This document shows, one piece after another, positions 25,245 through 35,428 of a stretch of 57,401 nucleotides of DNA. The notes beneath the pieces were generated by a model. That model saw only the letters and a program-made list of their open reading frames with translations. It did not search any database and was not told where the DNA came from. The stretch is from a bacterium (GTDB lineage: Bacteria; Bacillota_I; Bacilli_A; RF39; UBA660): the NCBI GenBank assembly GCA_004563275.1, contig SFSZ01000013.1, positions 1-57,401 on the forward strand. The letters are read 5' to 3'. A program made the position numbers and the translations under genes. Each line of letters begins with the position of its first letter. The first letter of the stretch is position 1.

Positions 25245-25566
25245 AAACAGAAAATCCACGCTTTTTGCCAAGTGCAATCCTATCAATTATAGTTCCCGCG
25301 TATTGTTCAGAATTTTCTAAAATAGTTTCAAGATCTTCTTTCATCATCTTTTTTTGAGAAACGCTAGTTATAGGAACTAATCCTAAAGGACTATCACTTC
25401 TTATTCCTCTCGCGATTTCATTTACATCTCTTTTTGTCATTAATTCTAATGTTAAATCATCACATCTTTGACAATAAATGCCTACTTCCTTATCTTTAGC
25501 AAGTCTTAATTTATAGTATTTAACACCAGTTTCAGTTTCATAACCTAAAGCATAAAAAGTTTTCAT
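25243..25566 (-). CDS. Unknown 107-aa protein
   Basis: 107 residues from ATG 25566, chosen because GGTGGAGATGG lies just upstream; an ATG at 25584 would precede that site. It reads MKTFYALGYETETGVKYYKL, then a possible metal pair (YCQRCDD), then a helical C-terminal half. Not recognised; soluble and small. It has its own terminator ahead of the htpG promoter. A possible zinc ribbon is suggested only by the CxxC. Confidence 0.55.
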   Translation of the reverse strand: MKTFYALGYETETGVKYYKLRLAKDKEVGIYCQRCDDLTLELMTKRDVNEIARGIRSDSPLGLVPITSVSQKKMMKEDLETILENSEQYAGTIIDRIALGKKRGFSV

Positions 25567-25674
25567 ATAACCATCTCCACCCATCTATATTCTCCGGCTA
25601 AAGCCAGAAACCCATTATAACATTCACATTTATAAAATTCAACCAAAACTTTACATTTAAATTAAAAATAAGAA

Positions 25675-25702
25675 TAGACATTATATTTTAAAGTGATATA
25701 CT
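25675..25702 (+). promoter_or_regulatory. Promoter of the 60-aa membrane protein gene
   Basis: TAGACA (25675-25680), 16 bp, then TGATATACT with an extended -10 ending at 25702, only 11 to 20 bases before the candidate start codons. Confidence 0.55.
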
Positions 25703-25722
25703 TTATTTAGATAGTGAATGTA

Positions 25723-25905
25723 ATGGAAAAAAGTAGTAATTTAGGTTTAATAATTTTAATTTCAGGACTATTATTATTAATAGTTTCTATTATAATAAAT
25801 CATAATATAGATACAAGTGATACTCTTAATATATCAATTATTTTAATGTCTTTAATTATAGAAGTAATTGGATTAATCAAAATCATCAAAGATACTGCAA
25901 AATAG
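25723..25905 (+). CDS. Unknown two-helix membrane protein
   Basis: 60 residues from ATG 25723, or 63 from GTG 25714. Two hydrophobic helices (about 7-26 and 36-55) are joined by a short polar loop, and the C terminus is basic. No strong ribosome site is visible and the promoter is very close, so the leader is short. Function unknown. Confidence 0.5.
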   Translation: MEKSSNLGLIILISGLLLLIVSIIINHNIDTSDTLNISIILMSLIIEVIGLIKIIKDTAK

Positions 25906-25924
25906 TGTCTTTTTTTATGCCCTG

Positions 25925-25933
25925 TGATATAAT
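25925..25933 (+). promoter_or_regulatory. Extended -10 promoter of the pseudo-protease operon
   Basis: TGATATAAT, 15 bases before the ATG at 25949. The transcript would start near 25940, at the GGTGAG ribosome site itself. Confidence 0.6.
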
Positions 25934-25948
25934 TAATATGGTGAGACT

Positions 25949-26773
25949 ATGTTCAGAAATGCAATAAAAAAAGGATTACAATATATAAGACCCCTGATAA
26001 CAGGTAAACTAATTTATAAAGATAAGAGTATTGTTAATAGCTTATCTACATTAATAGTATTAAATAAAAATGGTGATATCTTAACAACATTAACAAATGC
26101 TGAATTATTTTTAATTGAAGATGATAACAATGAAGTATTTCCTAATATTTTAAATGAAATAGATAATGCTCCAAAAGAAAGACAAAAGAAAAAAATTGAA
26201 GAAAAATATGGTATTAAAGATAATTCAATAGTTGGAATTCACAATGTCATTATAGATATTGCTAAAAATCCAGGAAAACTAAATATTATCAAACATCCAT
26301 ATTTAGATTTAGCAATCGTTAAAATCGAAAATAAAAAAAATATTTTAGTTGATGAATTTCCTAAATTTGTTAACAAACCAATCGATATAGGAACATCAGT
26401 ATGTAATTTAGGATTTGCTTTTCCAGAATATAAAACCTTTGAATATGATCAAGAAAGCAAAAGAATAATATCTACCAATGAAGTTATGAATTTTCCTGTG
26501 TTTCCTACTGAAGGAATGATTACAAGAAACATTATTGATAAACAAGATAACCTTTCAATGATTGAAACATCTAATGAAGTAATAACTGGTACCCAAGGTG
26601 GTGTTCTATTAAATAAAGATGGTAATGTTTTAGGAATGCTAGCAGGCACTAATATCATTAAAAGTACTATACCAGGAGATGACTTTAACATGCGTTTAGG
26701 TATATCAATTAATAGTCAAACAATTATAAAATTTTTAAAAGATAACGATATCGAATTTGAGGAGGAAAAATGA
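25949..26773 (+). CDS. Trypsin-fold protein lacking the catalytic His and Ser
   Basis: 274 residues with the layout of a trypsin-like (DegP/Trypsin_2) domain. The His position (normally TNAHV) reads TNAEL with Glu52. The Asp is kept (HPYLDLAIVKI, Asp120). The Ser position (normally GNSGGP) reads GTQGGV with Gln216. Two triad residues are replaced, so it is probably not a protease but a binding or scaffold protein. No signal peptide or PDZ domain is seen. GGTGAG precedes the ATG. It overlaps the kinase gene by 4 bp and heads an operon with it and the VanY-like gene. Confidence 0.7.
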   Translation: MFRNAIKKGLQYIRPLITGKLIYKDKSIVNSLSTLIVLNKNGDILTTLTNAELFLIEDDNNEVFPNILNEIDNAPKERQKKKIEEKYGIKDNSIVGIHNVIIDIAKNPGKLNIIKHPYLDLAIVKIENKKNILVDEFPKFVNKPIDIGTSVCNLGFAFPEYKTFEYDQESKRIISTNEVMNFPVFPTEGMITRNIIDKQDNLSMIETSNEVITGTQGGVLLNKDGNVLGMLAGTNIIKSTIPGDDFNMRLGISINSQTIIKFLKDNDIEFEEEK

Positions 26774-27363
26774 AAAATTCAAGAGGAAACATCATAATAA
26801 TAGAAGGTCCACAAGGAGTTGGAAAAAGTACTATGGCTAACTTCTTAAGAGATAATCTATCATCTTCTAATTTATACAGATTAACCGGAATAAAAGATAA
26901 AACTAAAACGGGATATCAAAAAAATAAAACTATGTATTTAGGTCTATTAAATTATATGGAAGCATTAGAAGAAACTGAATTAAATTTATTATTTGATCGT
27001 ACATTTTTTACCGAAGAAGTTTATACAAAATTAGGTTATAAAGATTATAGTTTCGATGATGTATATGAAAGATTAGTAAGAAAACTTTCAGAATTAGATT
27101 TTAATATTTATTTTGTAGTTTTATACTTAAAAGATACATCATTATATGGAAAACGTTTAGTAAGACAACATCATCAATATCAAAAATTTAGTATTGAAAG
27201 TAGTGTTAAACAACAAGAAGAATATTTAAAACTTATTGACAACATAAAATATAAATCAATTCATAAAATTAAAATAGCAACCGATGATTATAAAAAAGCT
27301 TACGATAAATTAATTAATTCAATTCCTGTATTAAAGGAAGAAAATATAGAATATAGAGGTTAA
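26770..27363 (+). CDS. P-loop kinase, thymidylate/deoxynucleoside kinase-like
   Basis: 197 residues. Walker A is EGPQGVGKSTM (Gly13 to Thr21), followed by a lid-like region and LLFDRTFFTEEVY, the DR(S) motif of deoxynucleoside and thymidylate kinases. Basic RLVRQHHQYQ near residue 135 fits a lid. It probably phosphorylates a nucleoside or nucleotide; the exact substrate is not readable. It overlaps the pseudo-protease gene by 4 bp (GAGGAGG site inside that gene) and is 1 bp before the VanY-like gene. Confidence 0.7.
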   Translation: MKNSRGNIIIIEGPQGVGKSTMANFLRDNLSSSNLYRLTGIKDKTKTGYQKNKTMYLGLLNYMEALEETELNLLFDRTFFTEEVYTKLGYKDYSFDDVYERLVRKLSELDFNIYFVVLYLKDTSLYGKRLVRQHHQYQKFSIESSVKQQEEYLKLIDNIKYKSIHKIKIATDDYKKAYDKLINSIPVLKEENIEYRG

Positions 27364-27364
27364 T

Positions 27365-28288
27365 ATGTGTCTAGAAAGTAATTTACAAATATATTTATTT
27401 ATAGGATTTGTTTTACTTGGAATAATCTATTTAACTATCTTAAAATTAAAACATATCAGAAAGAAAAAATTTAATATAAGATTATTATTTACTATAATTA
27501 TTTTATTAATTATTTACATATTATTATTTGGAATGATAAAAAAATGTGGTGATAAAAATAATGAATATAAAAAACCATCAACTACAACATTAACAACCAC
27601 TACAAGCACAACGACTTCAAGTAACACTACAACTACTACAACTAAAAAAAGTGATAATACAAGTTCAAATGGAAAGTATGTTGGTACTTCTAGTAAAGGT
27701 TATCAAATAACATATAAAGATGGTGCTTACTACGTTGACGGCTATTTAATTGTTAATAAAACATATGATTTGCAAAGCACCTGGAAACCTAAAAATGTCT
27801 GGAAATCAGTTCCTTCTTCTGGCTTTGCTAAAGAACCATTAGATAAAGATGCATATAATGCATGGAAAGATATGTTAAGTGATTCTAAAGCTGTCGGATT
27901 AAACTTATGGGCTCAAAGTGGATATCGCTCATATGATTATCAAAAAGATTTATATAATAGTTATGTTAAAAGAAAAGGTAAAGCAGCAGCTGACAAATCA
28001 TCAGCAAGACCAGGAAATTCAGAACATCAAACTGGTTTAGCATTTGATTTAAACACAATAACAACCGCTTTTAAAGATACTGCTGAAGGTAAATGGGTAA
28101 AAAATAATTGTTATCTATACGGATATATTTTAAGATATCCAGAAAACTCAACAGATAAAACTGGATACATCTTTGAACCATGGCATATAAGATATGTCGG
28201 TAAAGATCTAGCTAAAAAATTATATAATAATGGTAATTGGATAACCATGGAAGAATACTTCGGATTAAAATCAGAATATCCAAATTAG
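27365..28288 (+). CDS. VanY-type D,D/L,D-carboxypeptidase (M15B)
   Basis: 307 residues. N-terminal hydrophobic helices (about 7-25 and 39-58) give membrane anchoring. A Thr/Ser-rich linker (about 72-100, mostly Thr) leads to the LAS metallopeptidase domain. The zinc ligands are in SEHQTGLAFDL (His, Asp) and EPWHIRYVG (His), the SxHxxGxAxD signature. Substrate-side YRSYDYQ is also present. It trims peptidoglycan stem peptides outside the cell. The Thr-rich linker may be glycosylated or simply a spacer. It follows the kinase gene by 1 bp. Confidence 0.88.
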   Translation: MCLESNLQIYLFIGFVLLGIIYLTILKLKHIRKKKFNIRLLFTIIILLIIYILLFGMIKKCGDKNNEYKKPSTTTLTTTTSTTTSSNTTTTTTKKSDNTSSNGKYVGTSSKGYQITYKDGAYYVDGYLIVNKTYDLQSTWKPKNVWKSVPSSGFAKEPLDKDAYNAWKDMLSDSKAVGLNLWAQSGYRSYDYQKDLYNSYVKRKGKAAADKSSARPGNSEHQTGLAFDLNTITTAFKDTAEGKWVKNNCYLYGYILRYPENSTDKTGYIFEPWHIRYVGKDLAKKLYNNGNWITMEEYFGLKSEYPN

Positions 28289-28296
28289 GAGGGTTT

Positions 28297-28587
28297 ATGA
28301 AACAAATTGACATCAAAGATTTAGAATTAGAATTAAAAGTATTACAGAAAAAAGATACAGAAGATGCTCTAGCACAAGGATTTACAAATAAAGATGACTG
28401 GGCAATACATAAATTAAATACAAATGAAAAAGATGAAGTTGCCGATGCTATTATAAACATGGCACAAAGATATGAAATATCACCAGAAAATCTTGCCGTT
28501 TCATTTGACAAAAGTTTATCAATGTATTTAAGAGTCCAAAATTCTAAAAAAATGTTAAAACAAAAAGAGAAAAAAGAGAAAAAATAA
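28297..28587 (+). CDS. Unknown 96-aa protein
   Basis: 96 residues from ATG 28297, set by GGAGGG 4 bases upstream; an in-frame earlier start at 28237 lies inside the peptidase gene. Mostly helical, with a Lys-rich C-terminal tail (KQKEKKEKK). Not recognised. It is the last gene before a hairpin terminator. Confidence 0.6.
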   Translation: MKQIDIKDLELELKVLQKKDTEDALAQGFTNKDDWAIHKLNTNEKDEVADAIINMAQRYEISPENLAVSFDKSLSMYLRVQNSKKMLKQKEKKEKK

Positions 28588-28602
28588 CTATAAGGTTATT
28601 TT
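28581..28602 (+). terminator. Terminator before addB
   Basis: AATAAC (28583-28588) pairs with GTTATT (28595-28600), extended by A/T pairs, then a U run. The T run merges into the addB -10 region. Confidence 0.7.
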
Positions 28603-28608
28603 TTTTAA

Positions 28609-28617
28609 TGATATAAT
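28609..28617 (+). promoter_or_regulatory. Extended -10 promoter of addB
   Basis: TGATATAAT, 15 bases before the ATG at 28633. The leader would be about 9 nt and overlap the GGTGATT ribosome site. Confidence 0.6.
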
Positions 28618-28632
28618 TAATGTGGTGATTAA

Positions 28633-30945
28633 ATGAAGATAGACAAATACTTAGAAAACAACATAATATTTATAATACCTAATAACATAAAAAAGAAATT
28701 AATTAAATATATAAATAATAAAAGTAAAATGTATGATATTAAAATTCTAACATTAAATGAATTTAAAAAATCATACTTTTTTGACTACAACAAAAAAACA
28801 ATAAAATATTTAATGGATAACTATAACTTAAATTTTAAAACAGCTAAAGAATATATAAATAATATCTATAATGTTTTAGAACCATCAAAAACAAAAAAAA
28901 TTAATTACTTATTACAAATTAAAGAAAACTTAGAAATAAACAATTTAATTATCAAAGATATTTATTTTAAAGAAACTCTAAAAAGAAAAAAAATCTATTT
29001 CTATGGTTTCACTTACATTGACAAATACTTATCAAAAATAATTAATGATTTAAGAGAAGAAAACTTCAATGTTTCAGTTATATTAAATAATGATAATAAC
29101 TATGAACACGAAGTAATCTCTTTTAATAGTTTAAATGATGAAATTGAATTTATTGTAAATGATATTATTTCTAAAGACTTAGATTTAAATAAAGTTTACC
29201 TAGCTAATGTTAACAAAGATAATGAAAATACAATCCTTAGAGTATTTAATAACTATAATATAAAAGTAAACTTTAAAAATTCAAGTACCTTATTTGACAC
29301 AGAAATAGGTAAATCATTTTTAAATAATATTTTCAATTATCAAAAAGAACTTAATAATATCAAAGATCAAGAAATAAAAAATATCATAATTAATATTTTA
29401 AACAAGTATTACTGGACTAATATAACAGAAATTAAAAATATCATCATAGAAGAATTTAAAGCAGCTAAATTACCATCTCAGAAATATAATAATGCCATTA
29501 ATATAATTGATCTAAAAGATAATATAATAGATGATGATGAATATATTTATCTTTTAAATTTTAATCGTGAGTATATCCCTAAAATATACAAAGATACTGA
29601 TTTTATTAATGATAAAGAAAAACCAAAATATTTAGAAACTACAAATGAAAAAAATATTAATGAAGTTAGTAGTTGGCATACAATTATTAAAAATATTAAA
29701 AATCTAACAATTACTTATTCTAATCAAAACTTAAGTGGAATTTTAAATCCATCTTCCCTAATAGATGATTTAAATTTAAAAGTAATTAATAAAGAATACA
29801 CTGAATCAATATATTCAAATAAAAGTAATATCTATAACTTAGGAATTCTTCTAGACAATTACAGTAAATCACACCTTAAAACAAAGTCTCTAGAACACCT
29901 ATATTTAACTTATCCAGAAAATAATTATCTGACATACAATAATAAATTTAATATAATTAAATTAAGTAATTATAGCTATAAATTATCATACTCAAAAATG
30001 AATACCTTCTTTGAATGTCCATTTAAATATTATTGTGATAATGTTTTAAAACTTACACCATATGAAGATACTTACGACACCTGGTTAGGTTCAATATGTC
30101 ATTATATTTTATCAGAAATGTATAAAGAAGGATTTGATTTTAACAAATCAAAAGAAGAGTTTATTAATAACAACCCTATAACTTTAACTGAAGAAAATAA
30201 AGTCTTTTTAGATAAAGTTTTAAATGAATTAAAAGACGCTATACCACATATTAAAAGTTTAAATAACATTTCTAAATATCAAGAAGTTGAATGTGAAAAA
30301 TTAATTCAAACAACAGTAGAAGATATTCCTTTTGTTGGAATCGTAGATAAAATAATGCATTATAAAAACAATATAGTCATAATCGATTATAAAACTGGTA
30401 CTCCAGATGTTGACTTAAGACTAGCTAAATATGGTTTAAATCTTCAATTACCAACTTATGCTTATTTAATCAAAACATTATATCCAAACTCAAATATTGT
30501 TGGAATATATCTAGAGCATATCTTAAAACCTAATATTAATTATGACTTAAATAAATCAGAACAAAATCAATATGAAAATCATTTAAAACTACAAGGTTAC
30601 TCAATCGATAATGAAGACTTAATTTCCGAGTTAGATCCAACTTATCTAAACAGCGAATATATAAAAGGCATGAAAATGACCTCAAATGGATTTGCCCGTA
30701 CTGCCAAACTATTAAATAAAGACAATTTTGAAAAATTAAAAGATATAACTGAAGAAAAAATAAAAGAATGTATTAAAGAAATCAATCAAGGAAATTTTCA
30801 AATCAAACCTAAAATTAATGGATTTAAAAATTTAAGTTGTGAATTTTGCCCATATAAATCTATATGTTACGTTAAAGAAGATGATAAGGAATTTGTTACC
30901 CTTGATAATGATTTAATATTTCTAGGAGGTGAAAACAATGACTAA
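28633..30945 (+). CDS. addB: AddB-type helicase-exonuclease subunit
   Basis: 770 residues, much shorter than the roughly 1160 of Bacillus AddB. The nuclease domain is clear: FVGIVDKIM, then IVIIDYKTGTP and a Gln-containing LNLQLPTYAYLI, the RecB-family PD-(D/E)XK pattern. Four cysteines for an iron-sulfur cluster are in FFECPFKYYC and CEFCPYKSIC. The N-terminal helicase-like half is degenerate, with no Walker A, as in AddB of small genomes. It repairs double-strand breaks with AddA, which overlaps it by 8 bp. AT-rich, Asn/Lys heavy like its neighbours. Confidence 0.87.
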   Translation: MKIDKYLENNIIFIIPNNIKKKLIKYINNKSKMYDIKILTLNEFKKSYFFDYNKKTIKYLMDNYNLNFKTAKEYINNIYNVLEPSKTKKINYLLQIKENLEINNLIIKDIYFKETLKRKKIYFYGFTYIDKYLSKIINDLREENFNVSVILNNDNNYEHEVISFNSLNDEIEFIVNDIISKDLDLNKVYLANVNKDNENTILRVFNNYNIKVNFKNSSTLFDTEIGKSFLNNIFNYQKELNNIKDQEIKNIIINILNKYYWTNITEIKNIIIEEFKAAKLPSQKYNNAINIIDLKDNIIDDDEYIYLLNFNREYIPKIYKDTDFINDKEKPKYLETTNEKNINEVSSWHTIIKNIKNLTITYSNQNLSGILNPSSLIDDLNLKVINKEYTESIYSNKSNIYNLGILLDNYSKSHLKTKSLEHLYLTYPENNYLTYNNKFNIIKLSNYSYKLSYSKMNTFFECPFKYYCDNVLKLTPYEDTYDTWLGSICHYILSEMYKEGFDFNKSKEEFINNNPITLTEENKVFLDKVLNELKDAIPHIKSLNNISKYQEVECEKLIQTTVEDIPFVGIVDKIMHYKNNIVIIDYKTGTPDVDLRLAKYGLNLQLPTYAYLIKTLYPNSNIVGIYLEHILKPNINYDLNKSEQNQYENHLKLQGYSIDNEDLISELDPTYLNSEYIKGMKMTSNGFARTAKLLNKDNFEKLKDITEEKIKECIKEINQGNFQIKPKINGFKNLSCEFCPYKSICYVKEDDKEFVTLDNDLIFLGGENND

Positions 30946-33900
30946 ATGGACCGAAGAACAAATGCTTGCAATCGTTAAAGGAAACACCAATATCATTGTT
31001 TCTGCCGGTGCTGGTTCTGGTAAAACCGCCGTTTTAACGCAAAGAGTTATAACCAATTTAAAAAAAGGTATGCACATCAATGAATTACTAATTCTAACAT
31101 TTACTAATAATGCAGCCATGGAAATGAAAACCAGAATTAAAAAAGCAATTCTAGAAGATGAAGAAATCAAAAATGAAGCTAAACTAACCGATTCAGCTGA
31201 TATTACAACCTTTGATGCCTATGTCTTGTCACTAGTAAAAAAATATCACTATTTATTAAATTTAGATTCAGATATTACATTAATTGATTCATCTATCATT
31301 AAAAAGAAAAAGAAAGATTTTATTGAAGAAATTTTCGATGAATTATTTACTCAAAAGAATGAAAAATTTATCAAGTTCGTTACTGACTTCGGAACTAAAA
31401 ATGCTAGACAAACCAAAAAAACAATTTTAAATTTAGACTATTCTTTTGATCTAATAACTAAAAAAGAAGATTATTTAAATAATTATATAGAATCATACTA
31501 TAATAAAAATAATTTAGATAACCTTTTCCATCAGTTTGAAAATACCCTTTTAAAAAGAGTTGAATCTATCAAGAACCTACTACTAAACTTATCTTTTGAA
31601 GTAGACAGCGATTATTATGACAAAATTTATAAAACTTTAGAACCACTACTTAAAAGTTCTAATTATCAAGAAATAAGAAGCAACTTAGATTTTAAATTAT
31701 CACCTTTAAGAAATGCTTCTGATAAAGCAAAATATTATAAAGAACAAATATCTAAAATAATTAAAGACTTAAAATCATTAACTGAATTTCATGAACAAGT
31801 ATTAAAAGATGATTTATTAAAAACCAAAGAATATGCTGAAGTAATTATCGAAATACTATTAAAATTAACTCAAAAAGTAAATGCTTATAAATTTGAGTAT
31901 CAAGTATTTGAATTTAATGACATAAGTAAATTTGCTCTTAAAATATTAGATGAAAATGAAGATATTAGAAATGAATTAAAAAATTATTACAAAGAAATCA
32001 TGATTGATGAATATCAAGACACTAGTGATGTTCAAGAACAATTCATTAAATACATTGAAAACAATAATGTTTATATGGTTGGTGATATTAAACAATCAAT
32101 TTATCGATTTAGAAACGCTAATCCTGATATCTTCAAAATAAAATATGATGCATATAAAGAAGGAAACAATGGTTTTAAAATAGATTTAAATAAAAATTTC
32201 AGATCCCGTGGTGAAGTACTAGATAGTATTAATCAAATATTTAATCATATTATGGATGATAATATTGGTAATGCTAATTATATAAAAGAACATCAATTAA
32301 TCTTTGGTAATAATACCTTTATTGAAGAAGGAAATAATAACTATAATAATAATTTAGAAATATATAATTATTTACCAGATCCTAATTTTACTAAAGAAGA
32401 AATGGAAGCATTTATCATCGCTAATGACATTAAGAAAAAAGTAACAAGTAATTATGAAGTTTTTGATAAAACTTTAAGACCATGCAAATATAGTGATTTC
32501 TGTATTTTAATTGATCGCACAACTGCATTTGACACCTACAAAAAAATATTTGACTTTCTTAATGTTCCAATCAATATCTATAAAGATGACAATATCATGA
32601 TTTCTGATGAAACATCACTAATAAATAATATAATTAAATTTATTATAAACATAAAAAATAACAAATTTAATGAAACATCTAGATTCTGTTTTGCAAGTAT
32701 TGCTAGAAGTTATCTTTATCAATTAGATGATCAAACTATTTATGACACAATCAGCCAAAACAAAATTAATGAATCTGAAATATATGAAATTGCTTATAAT
32801 ATTTCAAAAAATTTAGATAGTTTAAGTAATGAAGAAATAATTAAAAAAATAATTTATGATTATAAATTTTATGACAAAATGATTATTGCTGGTAATCTTA
32901 ATTATCGTTCAATAATTCTAGATAACTTAATTAATAAATTTAAAGAATTAAATAAGGTTAATATGACTATCTATGAAGTAAATGATTATTTAGATTCTCT
33001 AATTAATGACGAAGAAAGTATTAAAATACCAGCTCTATTAAATAAAAACGATTCAGTAACAATTACTAATATTCATAAATCAAAAGGATTAGAATATAAA
33101 ATTTGTTATTTTCCAAGTTTACATAAAGAATTTAATTTAATGGATTTAAATAATAGAATTATCTTTAATACAAAATTCGGATTAATTATACCAAATTATG
33201 ACAATGGCTTTAAAAGTACTTTTGTCAACTTCTTAAACAAAGAAACCTATATTAAAGATGAAATATCTGAAAGAATTAGATTGTTCTATGTTGCTTTAAC
33301 CAGGGCAAAAGAAAAAATGATTATGGTTACAAATTTAATTCAAAACGATAATTGTACTACTGATGAAAATGGTATTATTGATTACCTAACTAGAATAAAT
33401 TATCGTTCTTACAAAGATATTTTAGAATCAGTTTATCCATATATACATAAATATATTGAAAATATAGATTTACCAGAAATAAACATTGGTTATAAGTATT
33501 CACAAAAAAATAACATTAACATCGATACTGAAGATAGCCATAAAATTATAGTTAATGAAAAAGAATTAACGAAGAACATTATTCTAAAAGTGAAAATAAA
33601 TTAATAACACCTACAGAAGTGTCTAACATGGAATATGGAACTCACATGCACTACATCCTGGAAAATACAGATTTTAAAAATCCAGATTATTCTCTGTTAA
33701 CCAATGAAGAACAAGAAATAATCCAAGGATTATTAAACAATCAAATTATGTCTAACATTAAAGATGCTAATATTTATCACGAATATGAATTTATTTATGA
33801 AAATAATAAACAAATTAAAACTGGTATCATTGATCTAATGTTAGAATACCCAGATCATATTGACATCATAGATTACAAACTAAAAAATACTAATGATCCC

Positions 33901-34020
33901 GCTTACTTAAAACAATTAAACGGTTACAAAGAATATATTGAAAATAAAAATAATAAACCAACTTATATTTATTTATATTCACTATTAAATAAAGAACTTA
34001 TTGATTTAAACAAGAATTAA
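30938..34020 (+). pseudogene. addA: AddA helicase-nuclease, split by a frameshift
   Basis: The first frame runs from ATG 30938 (AGGAGG site upstream) to 33604 with UvrD-type motifs: SAGAGSGKTAV, LTFTNNAAMEMK, IDEYQDTS, GDIKQSIYRFR, TNIHKSKGLE and FYVALTRAKE. It ends just after the 2A domain. The C-terminal RecB-like nuclease follows in another frame to 34020: MEYGTHMHYIL, GIIDLMLEYPDHIDIIDYKLK and YLKQLNGY. Restoring one A in the TTAACG at 33566-33571 would give KELNEEHYSKSENKLITPTEVSNMEYG, joining the halves. So a single-base loss (mutation or sequencing error) disrupts an otherwise conserved gene. Confidence 0.85.
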
Positions 34021-34030
34021 TTTCTTGTTT
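34008..34030 (+). terminator. addAB terminator
   Basis: AAACAAGAA (34008-34016) pairs with TTCTTGTTT (34022-34030), followed by TTTC. It overlaps the addA stop and lies directly before the next promoter. Confidence 0.75.
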
Positions 34031-34034
34031 TTTC

Positions 34035-34063
34035 TTGACTTAAATTTATAAACATACTATATT
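34035..34063 (+). promoter_or_regulatory. Leaderless promoter of the UvrD-like gene
   Basis: TTGACT (34035-34040), exactly 17 bp, TATATT (34058-34063). The ATG is 7 bases past the -10, where transcription normally starts, and no ribosome site exists. Confidence 0.7.
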
Positions 34064-34069
34064 CTACTT

Positions 34070-35428
34070 ATGAATGAAGAACAACAAGAAGCTGTTTTAT
34101 CACTATCTAACACCCTACTTATTGCTGGTGCTGGTTCTGGTAAAACATTTACAATTATTAATAAAATAAACTACTTATTAGATAATAATATTTATAAAGA
34201 AGATGAATTACTAATCATCTCTTTTACTAATGAATCAGTTAATGATTTAAAAAGAAAAATTAATTATAATATTGATATTAAAACTTTCCATAAATTATCA
34301 TTAGATTTAATACATACTGACAATTTAAAAATAGCTAAAGATAACATGCTAAGTTATATTATAGATGAATACTTTAATTCTTATTTAAAAGACCATTTTA
34401 AAGCCAAAATAAGAATAAAAAGACTCTTACTTGAAAATACCAAAGACAACCTAAAAAAACTTATCATGACCTTTATAAACCTCTATAAATGTAATAATAA
34501 TGATATTGATAAACTAATAAATTTAGTAAAACAAAGTAAATATATAAAAAAAGATTATTACCTAACTATTCTAGAAATATACCTAATATATAATAATGAA
34601 TTAAAATCATCCGGATATGTAGATTTTAACGACATGATCCTCATGGCCACAAATAAAATTAATAATAACGAAGTCAAAACAAAATATAAATTTATTATGA
34701 TTGATGAATTCCAAGATACATCACTAATAAGATTAAACCTAATAAAAGCAATCTTAAATCAAAATAACGGAACCATATTTGCAGTTGGTGATGATTATCA
34801 ATCTATATATCGATTTAGTGGTTGTAATTTAAATGTATTTATTCATTTAGATAAATATATAGACAACCTTAAAATAATAAAATTAAAATATAACTATCGA
34901 AATAGTCAAACCCTTATCACAGTATCCAATAACTTTATCGCCAAAAATAAAAATCAACTATTAAAAAATTCTAAATGTCCAAAAGATTTAAATAAACCTA
35001 TAAAAATAATTTATTATGTTAATAAATCAAAAGTTATAAACAAATTAATCAATAATATCGATACTAATATCCTAATACTTGGACGTAACAATAAAGATAT
35101 TTTATCTTGGAATATCACTTTATCAGATAAAATAAAATATCTAACAATTCATAAATCTAAAGGATTAGAAGAAGATAATGTTATCTTAATAAACTTAGAA
35201 AACTCAAATCATTCACTACCAACTAAAACTAAAGATCATCAAATAATATCTGAAATTCTTAATCAAAATGAATATCCTTATGAAGAAGAAAGACGGCTAT
35301 TTTATGTCGCCTTAACTAGAACTAGAAACTATATATATTTATTAGTACCTAAAAACAACCCAAGTATATTTATAAAAGAATTAATTAAAGATAATAAAAA
35401 AGATATTGAAATTATTCACAATTATTAA
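34070..35428 (+). CDS. Compact UvrD/Rep-family DNA helicase
   Basis: 452 residues against about 700 for UvrD/PcrA. All core motifs are present: EEQQEAV (Q motif), IAGAGSGKTFT, ISFTNESV, MIDEFQDTS, VGDDYQSIYRFSG, YNYRNSQTL, LTIHKSKGLE, and FYVALTR. The insertion 2B domain is largely missing, since motif IV to V spacing is short. The start at 34070 matches the family N terminus and is apparently leaderless. It may assist repair or transcription-replication conflicts. It overlaps the convergent secreted-protein gene by 17 bp. Confidence 0.85.
   Translation: MNEEQQEAVLSLSNTLLIAGAGSGKTFTIINKINYLLDNNIYKEDELLIISFTNESVNDLKRKINYNIDIKTFHKLSLDLIHTDNLKIAKDNMLSYIIDEYFNSYLKDHFKAKIRIKRLLLENTKDNLKKLIMTFINLYKCNNNDIDKLINLVKQSKYIKKDYYLTILEIYLIYNNELKSSGYVDFNDMILMATNKINNNEVKTKYKFIMIDEFQDTSLIRLNLIKAILNQNNGTIFAVGDDYQSIYRFSGCNLNVFIHLDKYIDNLKIIKLKYNYRNSQTLITVSNNFIAKNKNQLLKNSKCPKDLNKPIKIIYYVNKSKVINKLINNIDTNILILGRNNKDILSWNITLSDKIKYLTIHKSKGLEEDNVILINLENSNHSLPTKTKDHQIISEILNQNEYPYEEERRLFYVALTRTRNYIYLLVPKNNPSIFIKELIKDNKKDIEIIHNY

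Noticed and set aside
28212..28511. Minus-strand open frame over the 96-aa gene
   Set aside because: It runs antisense to the peptidase end and the next gene, without a ribosome site.
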